Positions 1 through 5,414 are shown, counted from the first letter of the stretch. The stretch is 6,141 bases of DNA from Alphaproteobacteria bacterium (GCA_028869725.1 JAGWRJ010000656.1:1-6141); one strand, 5' to 3'. A program made the numbers and translations. The notes: generated by a model from the letters alone, not told the origin.

Positions 1-91
1 CAACCGCGAGGGCAAACCCGATGATCAGCACCAAGCGCGTCACGAGCCATTCCCGCTGCAGGGCGGGCAAAACATCATGGGGTTCACTCAT
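1..91 (-). CDS. 5' end of an unidentified, probably membrane-associated protein (partial)
   Basis: An ATG at 91 on the minus strand opens a frame without a stop to the left edge, giving 30 codons. The visible N-terminus begins MSEPHDVLPALQREW and turns into a hydrophobic run (VLIIGFALAV) from about residue 20, which looks like the start of a transmembrane helix behind a short cytoplasmic lead. A modest Shine-Dalgarno-like AAAGGT lies a few bases upstream (about 98-103). The gene lies downstream of the terminator of the next gene on the same strand, so it probably has its own promoter. The family cannot be recognised from 30 residues. A flagellar role is possible from position alone but nothing in the sequence shows it. 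Confidence 0.5.
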   Translation of the reverse strand, partial: MSEPHDVLPALQREWLVTRLVLIIGFALAV

Positions 92-134
92 CGGCAGACC
101 TTTAACACCACCCGGCAAATCGCTCTTGGCGGGG

Positions 135-163
135 ACCATAGCAGGCGCGCGGGCGCGCGCGAA
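135..163 (-). promoter_or_regulatory. weak candidate promoter for the partial gene at the left edge
   Basis: Reading the minus strand, TTCGCG (158-163) and TATGGT (135-140) are separated by 17 bp, and TG precedes the -10-like hexamer in the extended -10 position. The -35 hexamer matches the housekeeping consensus at only three of six bases and the -10 at four. The site falls between an intrinsic terminator and the next start codon on the same strand, which is where a promoter would be needed. The assignment is an inference from position and a partial match. Confidence 0.25.
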
Positions 164-186
164 TTGGCTAGGTGATGGCTACACAC

Positions 187-223
187 AAAAAGACGGCCGC
201 ACCCTGCAAGAGGTGCGACCGTT
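187..223 (-). terminator. rho-independent terminator of the Inh-like gene
   Basis: On the minus strand an 11-bp stem (193-203 pairing with 212-222, with one G-U wobble) encloses an 8-nt loop (204-211). It is followed by TCTTTTTG, giving a run of five T at 191-187. The stem is almost all G-C. The structure begins about 25 bases after the stop codon of the minus-strand gene ending at 248. On the plus strand the stem would carry a C-A mismatch and no T run follows, so it works in the minus direction only. Confidence 0.85.
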
Positions 224-247
224 CAGGGGGGAGCCGGATAGGAAAAC

Positions 248-637
248 TTAGGAGCCGTTCGACGCGACGTGATCAGGTGCCGCCGCACCGCGGGTCAGGG
301 TAATGCTGCGTCCGCCATCGACCTGGGCGCCGCGGTAACCATGGGTGGCTCTATGAAGCACGGCAACAAGATCGCCGGAATTCGCGGACAGCTCCAGGTT
401 CTGGCCCAGACGCCTCCAATGGGTAATGGCAACCAGTCCTCCCGGGCAATTGGCCGCCGACGCAATGTGCCCCCGACCACCATCGGAATCCGAGGTCAGC
501 GTTACCGTGCAGCCCGCCCGGTCCCCAACGCGGTATGTCCACGCGCCACTGAGCCCCTGCGCAGCAGACGCTGCCACCGGGCCAGCTGCGAGCATCAGGA
601 TTGTTCCGGCGGCCAAAAGGGAAATGCGCCTGTCCAT
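248..637 (-). CDS. secreted AprI/Inh-like (metalloprotease inhibitor family) protein
   Basis: This encodes a 129-residue exported protein. Residues 1-25 form a classical signal peptide: MDRR, then a hydrophobic core, then a probable cleavage after AASA, so it should act in the periplasm or outside the cell. The mature part follows the pattern of the AprI/Inh inhibitor family: LSGAW (29-33), a conserved cysteine pair (C43 in GCTVTL and C64 in ANCPGG), the I-x-x-W step (W74), and a closing YRG...DGGRSITLTR segment (101-116). Known members are small beta-barrels that block serralysin-type metalloproteases through an N-terminal trunk. Here only about three or four residues precede LSGAW after the predicted cleavage, so the trunk looks very short. 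The ATG at 637 is chosen because a strong AAAGGAGGT sits just upstream; an in-frame ATG at 664 lies upstream of that site. It is monocistronic, with its own candidate promoter and terminator. The fold family is fairly clear, but inhibitor activity and target are not. Confidence 0.7.
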   Translation of the reverse strand: MDRRISLLAAGTILMLAAGPVAASAAQGLSGAWTYRVGDRAGCTVTLTSDSDGGRGHIASAANCPGGLVAITHWRRLGQNLELSANSGDLVAVLHRATHGYRGAQVDGGRSITLTRGAAAPDHVASNGS

Positions 638-643
638 GTGAAT

Positions 644-652
644 ACCTCCTTT
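644..652 (-). promoter_or_regulatory. strong ribosome binding site that sets the Inh-like gene start
   Basis: The minus strand reads AAAGGAGGT at 652-644, nearly a full anti-Shine-Dalgarno match, six bases before the ATG at 637. This favours the 637 start over the in-frame ATG at 664, which would put the binding site inside the coding region. Confidence 0.85.
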
Positions 653-669
653 AATATTTATCATTTAGA

Positions 670-698
670 TCTATACGATTTTTATTCGGGCCTGAGAA
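670..698 (-). promoter_or_regulatory. candidate housekeeping promoter of the Inh-like gene
   Basis: On the minus strand TTCTCA (693-698) and TATAGA (670-675) are spaced by 17 bp, each matching four of six consensus bases. The region is AT-rich compared with its surroundings. A transcript starting about seven bases downstream would have a leader of roughly 25 nt containing the strong ribosome binding site at 644-652. No experimental start is known, so this is a pattern-based call. Confidence 0.35.
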
Positions 699-794
699 CT
701 GCAAATTTGGCATGGCCCGGATGAGCCCCGAGCAGAGCACCGTCGAACCACTATATTTATGTAAAATCAAACAGTTATTAGATTCAGTGAAGCC

Positions 795-820
795 AATGGC
801 TGAGCGCGAATTCAGCCATT
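795..820 (-). terminator. perfect 9-bp hairpin after fliP, terminator-like without a T run
   Basis: AATGGCTGA (795-803) and TCAGCCATT (812-820) are perfect inverted copies around an 8-nt loop. The hairpin starts about 18 bases past the fliP stop codon. Downstream on the minus strand the sequence continues GGCTTCACTG with no T run, so it is not a standard intrinsic terminator. It may stabilise the 3' end of the fliOP message or assist factor-dependent termination. The hairpin is certain as sequence, but its role is inferred from position. Confidence 0.45.
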
Positions 821-837
821 CCGGCCAACGACGCCAC

Positions 838-1620
838 TTATCCGTGCGGAGGCGCGTGCATGTAGCTGGCAACAAGAGAGCCGGCCACGAGGCGCCAGCC
901 ATCCACCAGCACAAAAAAGATCAGCTTGAAGGGCAAAGAGATGATGACCGGGGGGAGCATCATCATGCCCATGCTCATCAGAATCGAAGCTACCGCCATA
1001 TCTATGATGAGGAACGGCACAAAGATCAGAAAGCCGATCTCGAAGGCGCGCTTGAGTTCGGAGAGCATGAAAGCCGGTGCCAGTTCGGCAAATCCCACAT
1101 CACTTGGAGTCTGCGGACGCTTGGCGGTGCTCATGTCAACGAACATCTGCAGGTCGGCTTTGCGCACATGCGCCAGCATGAACTCCTTGACTGGCCCCCC
1201 TGCCTTTTCCAGCGCCTGTTCGGTGTTGATTTTTCCGGCCACCAGGGGGGCGATGCCGGCATTATATGCAGCCGTCAAAGTCGGATTCATCACGAAAAAG
1301 GTGAGAAACAACGCCAGACTGACAATCACCGAATTGGGAGGTGTCGTCTGCACGCCGAGCGCCTGACGCAACAGCGACAGCACAACCACGATGCGCACAA
1401 AACTCGTCATCATGATGAGAATGGCGGGCGCAATCGAAAGGATGGTGATGAGCGCGATGATCTGCATCAGTCGGTCTGTGAAGAGACCACCACCTGACAG
1501 CGAGATGTTTAGACCACTGCCGGAAACCGGCGTAGCTGCCGACGCCGCAGCCCATACCGGATGAGAAAAACTCACCATCAATATCAGGGTAATGACACTA
1601 AATGCTGCGAAGCGCTTCAT
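838..1620 (-). CDS. fliP: flagellar export gate protein FliP
   Basis: FliP is a core subunit of the inner-membrane export gate, where it assembles with FliQ and FliR into the channel for rod, hook and filament proteins. The 260-residue protein is of normal family length. Residues 1-24 are a cleavable signal peptide, which FliP characteristically carries. Family motifs are intact: MMTSFVRIVVVLSLLRQALG (70-89), PPNSVIVSLALFLTFFVMNP (94-113), and near the C-terminus LPPVIISLPFKLIFF (222-236) followed by VDGW (239-242). Hydrophobic segments fall near 52-72, 97-113, 196-216 and 225-248, separated by a periplasmic stretch around 115-190. The start codon overlaps the fliO stop as ATGA (1617-1620), so translation is probably coupled to fliO. 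The gene is divergent from the operon carrying its partners fliQ and fliR. No defect is visible. Confidence 0.97.
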   Translation of the reverse strand: MKRFAAFSVITLILMVSFSHPVWAAASAATPVSGSGLNISLSGGGLFTDRLMQIIALITILSIAPAILIMMTSFVRIVVVLSLLRQALGVQTTPPNSVIVSLALFLTFFVMNPTLTAAYNAGIAPLVAGKINTEQALEKAGGPVKEFMLAHVRKADLQMFVDMSTAKRPQTPSDVGFAELAPAFMLSELKRAFEIGFLIFVPFLIIDMAVASILMSMGMMMLPPVIISLPFKLIFFVLVDGWRLVAGSLVASYMHAPPHG

Positions 1621-1901
1621 CGTACGCGCTCCGCAGGCGACGATGCCGCAACGGCGCTCTCAACCGCGGTGGCTCCGTGAGGGCCGATTATGATGAGGTG
1701 TTCTGTATCGTCACGCCGCAAGAGGATAGCCCGGTGCCGGGCATCAATCATCAGTGTCTCCGCAACCACCAGCCGGCGGCTGCCCTGGGGGGCAACAATG
1801 CCTGGAAGACCATATTTGCGCGCGACAACGAACGCTGTGCCGAGCAATCCCAGCACCACCGCGAGCGCTCCCACGTAGCGCATGAGGTCGACCACATCCA
1901 T
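1617..1901 (-). CDS. fliO: flagellar biosynthesis protein FliO
   Basis: FliO is a small membrane protein that assists assembly and stability of FliP in the flagellar export gate. The chosen 94-residue product has one transmembrane helix (about 8-27), a basic turn (ARKYG, 27-31), and the compact cytoplasmic domain of the family: RRLVVAETLMIDARHRAILL (42-61), then TEHLIIIGP (66-74). The ATG at 1901 is preferred because it sits directly before the helix and has AGGAA about ten bases upstream. An in-frame ATG at 1994 would add 31 residues that look like translated intergenic DNA and would swallow one CtrA-type box. The gene overlaps fliP by four bases. FliO is poorly conserved, so identification leans on the domain pattern plus its place directly before fliP. 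Confidence 0.9.
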   Translation of the reverse strand: MDVVDLMRYVGALAVVLGLLGTAFVVARKYGLPGIVAPQGSRRLVVAETLMIDARHRAILLRRDDTEHLIIIGPHGATAVESAVAASSPAERVR

Positions 1902-1945
1902 GGCGGTTCCGTTCCTAAACGGCGCCGAGATTTGCTCTGGTAAGC

Positions 1946-1960
1946 TTAATCGAGCGTTAA
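1946..1960. promoter_or_regulatory. CtrA-type box 1 (TTAA-N7-TTAA), fliO side
   Basis: TTAATCGAGCGTTAA is a perfect match to the TTAA-N7-TTAA site bound by the response regulator CtrA in alphaproteobacteria. Because the core is palindromic it reads on both strands; on the minus strand the first half extends to TTAAC. Its centre is about 52 bp upstream of the fliO start codon, a plausible place for an activator site overlapping a -35 region. The match is exact; binding and direction of effect are inferred. Confidence 0.65.
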
Positions 1961-1999
1961 GACCGGGAAATTCCTGCCCGGCAAAAAGGTGCAATGCTG

Positions 2000-2014
2000 T
2001 TAAGCGGCAATTAA
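2000..2014. promoter_or_regulatory. CtrA-type box 2 (TTAA-N7-TTAA), flgB side
   Basis: TTAAGCGGCAATTAA is a second perfect TTAA-N7-TTAA site, 54 bp from the first. Its centre is about 67 bp upstream of the flgB start. Read on the minus strand the second half extends to TTAAC. I see no convincing -10 at standard distance on the flgB side; GCTAAT at 2045-2050 is the nearest resemblance but lies rather far from the box. The site could serve flgB, fliO or both. Confidence 0.65.
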
Positions 2015-2031
2015 TGCCCAGGGCGCATGCT

Positions 2032-2045
2032 CCCTACCGTTAGGG
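2032..2045. repeat. short perfect inverted repeat upstream of flgB
   Basis: CCCTA (2032-2036) and TAGGG (2041-2045) are perfect inverted copies around CCGT. The left arm also completes an imperfect palindrome, AGGGCGCATGCTCCCT at 2020-2035, with one mismatched pair. The element lies between CtrA-type box 2 and the flgB ribosome binding site, so it could be an operator or, if transcribed, a leader hairpin. The stem is only five pairs. Confidence 0.4.
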
Positions 2046-2058
2046 CTAATAATCCGTG

Positions 2059-2066
2059 AAGGGAGG
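2059..2066 (+). promoter_or_regulatory. flgB: ribosome binding site that sets the flgB GTG start
   Basis: AAGGGAGG ends seven bases before the GTG at 2074. An in-frame GTG at 2056 lies upstream of this site and lacks a comparable one, so 2074 is the better start. The GGGA of this site can pair with TCCC at 2070-2073, a weak 4-bp hairpin that could partly mask it. Confidence 0.8.
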
Positions 2067-2073
2067 CTTTCCC

Positions 2074-2484
2074 GTGAACTTTGCAAGCACCCCGCTGATC
2101 AGCATGCTGAGCGCGCGCATGAGTTGGCTGAACGCCCGTCAGGCCGTTTTGAGCCAGAATGTCGCCAATGCCGACACGCCCGGCTACAGGGCCAAGGATC
2201 TCGCGCCTCAGAACTTCGCGTCCTATCTGAGCACTGGCGCGGACAGCATGCCTACGCCAGCGCTCGAACGCACAAATCCCCGTCATCTCCCCGGTCTCAT
2301 TGAGGCAGGCCAGCACTTCGGCGAGATCCACTCACCCGATGGTGAAGCCAATCCCACCGGCAACACAGTGAATCTCGAGCAGGAGATGATGAAAGTCTCG
2401 GAAACGCAGGAACAGTACCAGGCGGCATCGGATCTTTATGCCAAAAGCGTCTCTATGATGCGCACCGCCATCGGCCAGCCCTGA
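2074..2484 (+). CDS. flgB: flagellar proximal rod protein FlgB
   Basis: FlgB is one of the first axial proteins exported by the flagellar secretion system and forms the base of the rod crossing the periplasm. From the GTG at 2074 the product is 136 residues, typical for the family. The N-terminus carries the rod/hook signature around SQNVANADTPGYRAKDL (27-43). The middle (about 50-95) is the variable loop region. The C-terminus has GNTVNLEQEMMKVSETQ (96-112) and a long helix ending MMRTAIGQP, which pairs with the N-terminal helix in the assembled rod. There is no signal peptide, as expected for a type III substrate. It heads the six-gene operon, 39 bases before flgC. Expression is probably driven from the region holding the CtrA-type boxes. 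Confidence 0.96.
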   Translation: MNFASTPLISMLSARMSWLNARQAVLSQNVANADTPGYRAKDLAPQNFASYLSTGADSMPTPALERTNPRHLPGLIEAGQHFGEIHSPDGEANPTGNTVNLEQEMMKVSETQEQYQAASDLYAKSVSMMRTAIGQP

Positions 2485-2523
2485 TCGCAGACGCAGCCTT
2501 AACCGCAAAAGAGGGACAGCATC

Positions 2524-2934
2524 ATGGATCTGAAAACGTCAATGGCAATCGCCGCATCGGGGCTTACGGCTCAGAGTGAGCGCATGCGGATCATCGCAGA
2601 AAATCTTGCCAACGCGGATTCCACGGCAAAAACACCCGGAGGTAATCCCTATCGTCGCCAGGTGCCGACGATTACAAGTCAGTTCAGTCAACATCTGGAC
2701 GCCACAGTGGTTGAAGCAGGAAAGCCTGTTACAGACCAAAGTCCGTTCCGTACGAAGTACGATCCAGGAAACCCAGCGGCGAATGCGCAGGGTTATGTCA
2801 AGCTTCCCAATGTCAATCCACTTATCGAAATCATGGATATGCGTGAAGCACAGCGTTCCTATGAGGCTGACCTCACGGTCATGGATGCCTCCAAGACAAT
2901 GCTGTCACGCACCATCGGTCTGCTTAACAAATAA
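2524..2934 (+). CDS. flgC: flagellar proximal rod protein FlgC
   Basis: FlgC is a proximal rod subunit that stacks with FlgB, FlgF and FliE. The 136-residue product is full length. The N-terminal helix and signature are clear: AASGLTAQSERMRIIAENLAN (10-30) followed by ADST. The central YDPGNPAANAQGYVKLPNVN (79-98) and the C-terminal MDMREAQRSYEADL (104-117) are diagnostic of FlgC rather than FlgB or FlgF. The ATG at 2524 is preceded by GAGGGA about eight bases upstream. No signal peptide is present, consistent with type III export. It lies 39 bases after flgB and 23 before fliE. Confidence 0.97.
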   Translation: MDLKTSMAIAASGLTAQSERMRIIAENLANADSTAKTPGGNPYRRQVPTITSQFSQHLDATVVEAGKPVTDQSPFRTKYDPGNPAANAQGYVKLPNVNPLIEIMDMREAQRSYEADLTVMDASKTMLSRTIGLLNK

Positions 2935-2957
2935 CCCTTCTCGTTGGGAGATCTGTC

Positions 2958-3281
2958 ATGGCTATTGCGCCCGCCGCTGCCGCCTCGGCCTACCAGGCCA
3001 TCGCCAAGATAGGCACAAGCGCCACGCCGTCTGCCACATCCGTGTCTTCGGCAGCGACACCACCCACTTCCTTTGCCCAGTTTCTGGACGGCGCGGTCAA
3101 AGATGCGCTCCACACCGTTCAGCACGGCGAAAACATGGCCGCCAAGGACGTCCAGGGCAAGGCGAGCATGGTCAGCGTGGTCAACGCGGTTAACAATGCC
3201 GAACTCACGCTCGATACCGTCGTGGCAGTCCGCGACAAAGTGATTTCTGCCTATCAGAGCATCATGCAGATGCCGATCTGA
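2958..3281 (+). CDS. fliE: flagellar hook-basal body protein FliE
   Basis: FliE sits at the junction between the export gate/MS ring and the proximal rod and is needed early for export of later rod proteins. The 107-residue protein has an alanine/serine/threonine-rich, probably flexible N-terminal third (about 1-37). The conserved domain follows: SFAQFLDGAVKDALHTV (38-54), VQGKASMVSVVNAVNNAELTL (65-85), and the closing VVAVRDKVISAYQSIMQMPI (88-107), which is the strongest FliE mark. GGGAG lies seven bases before the ATG. Spacing to fliQ is only 10 bases. Placement between rod genes and gate genes fits its connecting role. Confidence 0.96.
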   Translation: MAIAPAAAASAYQAIAKIGTSATPSATSVSSAATPPTSFAQFLDGAVKDALHTVQHGENMAAKDVQGKASMVSVVNAVNNAELTLDTVVAVRDKVISAYQSIMQMPI

Positions 3282-3291
3282 AGGATGATGT

Positions 3292-3555
3292 ATGAACCCC
3301 GCTGATACACTGGATTTTGCCAGGCAGGCCATGTACGTGCTGCTGGAAGTTTCTGCTCCTGCGATGATCACCGCACTGGTGGTCGGTCTTGCGATTGGCC
3401 TCCTGCAGGCCTTGACGCAGATCCAGGAGGCCACCCTTGCCTTCGTGCCCAAAATCCTCGCGATATTTCTAGTTCTGCTCATCACTCTTCCGTTTGCAGG
3501 CCAGGCGATGCAAGGCTTGATGAACAACATCGCGGCGCGAATTTCTCAGTTCTGA
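3292..3555 (+). CDS. fliQ: flagellar export gate protein FliQ
   Basis: FliQ is the smallest gate subunit; several copies surround the FliP-FliR core in the inner membrane. The 87-residue product has the normal length and two hydrophobic hairpin helices (about 14-38 and 53-70), linked by the conserved QALTQIQEATLAFVPK segment (39-54). The ATG at 3292 is preceded by AAGGA (3281-3285), which begins on the last base of the fliE stop codon, so the two genes are closely linked in translation. fliR follows after 11 bases. Confidence 0.97.
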   Translation: MNPADTLDFARQAMYVLLEVSAPAMITALVVGLAIGLLQALTQIQEATLAFVPKILAIFLVLLITLPFAGQAMQGLMNNIAARISQF

Positions 3556-3566
3556 CAGAGGCTGGC

Positions 3567-4334
3567 GTGACCATTCATCTTGCCAACCTGTCGGGAGTGA
3601 TCCTGGCCTATCTTCTGGGCTTCAGCCGCATCGGTGCAATGGTCATGCTCCTGCCGGCGATCGGTGATGCTGCCGTTCCGCCCATGATCCGACTTGTCCT
3701 CGCCCTGGCAATTACCTTTGCGATCGCACCCATCCTGCGTCACTTCTATCCGGCTGCGCCACCAGCAAGCGTGATGGCACTAGCACTTCTGATCATCAAG
3801 GAAGTGACGATCGGACTTCTTATTGGCGTCATGGCCAAAATCATCATGAGTACGCTGCAGGTCGCAGGTTCGCTTATTGCCTCCCAAATCGGGCTCTCAT
3901 ACTCTGAAACCCTCGATCCTGCATTTGGCGGTCAGGATACGTCCATCGGCAACTTTCTTGGCTTGCTCGGGACGGTCCTTATATTCGCGACGAATCTGCA
4001 TCACCTTGCCATCAGCGCCATCATCGGCAGCTATCACATCATGCCACCTGGTGCCAGCCTTCCTGCGGCCGATATGGCAAGACTAGCGATCCGCCTTGTC
4101 ACTGGTAGCTTTGCGCTTGGCCTGCAGCTGGCAGCGCCATTCATCGTCTTTGGCTTTGCAGTGAACGTTGGCTTCGGATTTCTGGCCAAGATGATGCCGC
4201 AGCTTCAGGTATTTTTTATCGCGATGCCACTGAACCTGCTGGCTGGCTTTTTTCTGATGATTCTGCTCCTGGGAACGATGATGACCGCATTTCTGAGTTT
4301 CTTCGGTACGCAGATGGCCCACTTTATGGGGTAG
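3567..4334 (+). CDS. fliR: flagellar export gate protein FliR
   Basis: FliR is the single-copy gate subunit that completes the FliP-FliQ-FliR channel and contacts FlhB. The 255-residue membrane protein is of normal length with many hydrophobic segments. Recognisable family features are FSRIGAMVMLLPAIG (19-33) with PPMIRLVLAL (38-47), the KEVTIGLLIGV turn (78-88), AGSLIASQIGLSYSETLDP (100-118), and MMPQLQVFFIAMPLN (209-223) before the last helix. The start is a GTG at 3567 with AGAGG about five bases upstream; no nearby ATG fits as well. Only three bases separate its stop from the flhB start, so coupled translation with flhB is likely. Confidence 0.96.
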   Translation: MTIHLANLSGVILAYLLGFSRIGAMVMLLPAIGDAAVPPMIRLVLALAITFAIAPILRHFYPAAPPASVMALALLIIKEVTIGLLIGVMAKIIMSTLQVAGSLIASQIGLSYSETLDPAFGGQDTSIGNFLGLLGTVLIFATNLHHLAISAIIGSYHIMPPGASLPAADMARLAIRLVTGSFALGLQLAAPFIVFGFAVNVGFGFLAKMMPQLQVFFIAMPLNLLAGFFLMILLLGTMMTAFLSFFGTQMAHFMG

Positions 4335-4337
4335 GCG

Positions 4338-5414
4338 ATGGCCGACGAAGCAGATGATGCCGAACGCACAGAAGAACCAACTCCACGAAGATTGGAAGAG
4401 GCGGCCAAGCACGGCGACGTCGTCAAGAGCCAGGAAGTTACCACACTCGTTGTTCTTGCCGCCGGAACTTTGGCGGTCACGCTTTTCGGGCATAGTGCCG
4501 CGCGCAGCTTTGTCGAGGGACTAAGAGTATTTCTGGCGCAGCCGGATCAGATTGCCGTGGACCCAGAAAGCATAATGGCGGTCGCGCGTCATATCGGCTG
4601 GACACTTCTGTTGATGCTGGGCGCCCCACTTGGCCTGCTCCTAGGCGCAAGCATAGCGGCGCATGTCGTACAGGCGCGCCCGGTTTTTACAACTGAAAAG
4701 CTCAAGCCAGATCTTTCCAAGCTATCGCCTTCACATGGCTTCCAAAGGCTCTTTGGCGTCGAGGGCTGGGTGAATCTGCTCAAAGGGTTGATCAAGATGG
4801 CACTGGTGGGCGGCGCGCTGTGGGCGGTGCTGTGGCCCGACCGCGCAGAGGTTGCCGCTGTATTGCAGCAGTCCCCGCGCGGCCTCGCCTCTACCATGAT
4901 GACGCTGGCCCTGCGCATCGCGCTGGCAGCGCTTTCGGTGATGACGCTGATCGCCGTACTGGACTACCTGCTTCAGCGCTTTCAGTTCTTCAAGCGCAAT
5001 CGTATGAGCCGACAGGAGATCAAGGAAGAACTGCGTCAGTCGGATGGTGATCCGCTGATCAAGGCCAAGATCCGTCAGATGCGGCTGGAGCGCTCGCGTC
5101 AGCGCATGATGGCCCGAGTTCCTCAGGCGACCGTGGTACTTATGAACCCGACCCATTATGCAGTCGCCTTGCAGTACGAAGCCGGAAAGACCGCTGCTCC
5201 GGTTTGTATCGCCAAGGGTATTGATGCTGTAGCATTACGCATTCGTGATATGGCCAAGGAGCACAATGTTCCTGTCGTGGAAAACCCACCCCTTGCACGC
5301 GCCCTCTACGCCTCTGTGGAGATCGACGAAAGCATCCCAGCAGAGCATTACAAGGCGGTCGCGCAGGTTATCGGCTATGTGCTGAAACTTTCCGGCAAGG
5401 TACGCTCGAACTAG
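4338..5414 (+). CDS. flhB: flagellar export switch protein FlhB
   Basis: FlhB is the gate-associated membrane protein whose cytoplasmic domain cleaves itself and thereby helps switch export from rod/hook to filament substrates. The 358-residue protein is full length. The N-terminus has the family motif ERTEEPTPRRLEEA (9-22) with KSQEV (30-34). Four hydrophobic segments follow near 35-52, 86-110, 148-166 and 188-211. The linker has RMSRQEIKEELRQSDGDPLIK (222-242). The cleavage motif NPTH is intact at 270-273, with the autocatalytic Asn270 and Pro271 both present, so switching should work normally. The C-terminus (PVVENPPLARALYASVEID, 312-330) is standard. It is the last gene of the operon. Its TAG stop overlaps that of the convergent dehydrogenase gene, and no intrinsic terminator is visible between them. 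Confidence 0.97.
   Translation: MADEADDAERTEEPTPRRLEEAAKHGDVVKSQEVTTLVVLAAGTLAVTLFGHSAARSFVEGLRVFLAQPDQIAVDPESIMAVARHIGWTLLLMLGAPLGLLLGASIAAHVVQARPVFTTEKLKPDLSKLSPSHGFQRLFGVEGWVNLLKGLIKMALVGGALWAVLWPDRAEVAAVLQQSPRGLASTMMTLALRIALAALSVMTLIAVLDYLLQRFQFFKRNRMSRQEIKEELRQSDGDPLIKAKIRQMRLERSRQRMMARVPQATVVLMNPTHYAVALQYEAGKTAAPVCIAKGIDAVALRIRDMAKEHNVPVVENPPLARALYASVEIDESIPAEHYKAVAQVIGYVLKLSGKVRSN

Noticed and set aside
684..718. CGGGCC/GGCCCG inverted repeat between the Inh-like gene and fliP
   Set aside because: Only six pairs around a loop of more than 20 bases and no T run in either direction; not convincing as a terminator or operator.
269..724. A 151-codon plus-strand frame opposite the Inh-like gene
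   Set aside because: The minus-strand reading has a signal peptide, strong ribosome binding site, conserved cysteine pair and terminator. The plus reading has none of these.
712..1497. A 261-codon open frame on the plus strand
   Set aside because: It runs antisense to fliP, whose family motifs are unmistakable. Its translation is rich in His, Arg, Gln and Glu with no recognisable domain, as expected from reading a membrane protein gene backwards.
1902..1994. A longer fliO beginning at the ATG at 1994
   Set aside because: The extra 31 residues do not resemble FliO, they would cover a CtrA-type box, and the ATG at 1901 has a suitable ribosome binding site right before the membrane helix.
2004..2019. 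A sigma-54-like TGGGCATTAATTGC on the minus strand
   Set aside because: The GG and GC elements are nine rather than ten bases apart and the -24 element departs from TGGCAC, so spacing and sequence both fail. The TTAA in it is better explained as half of the CtrA-type box.
2056..2073. A flgB start at the GTG at 2056
   Set aside because: The AAGGGAGG at 2059-2066 lies downstream of this codon and at ideal distance from the GTG at 2074, which gives a normal-length FlgB.
2859..3530. A 223-codon open frame on the minus strand across flgC, fliE and fliQ
   Set aside because: It spans three intact, well-identified genes in the opposite direction and shows no domain pattern or credible ribosome binding site.
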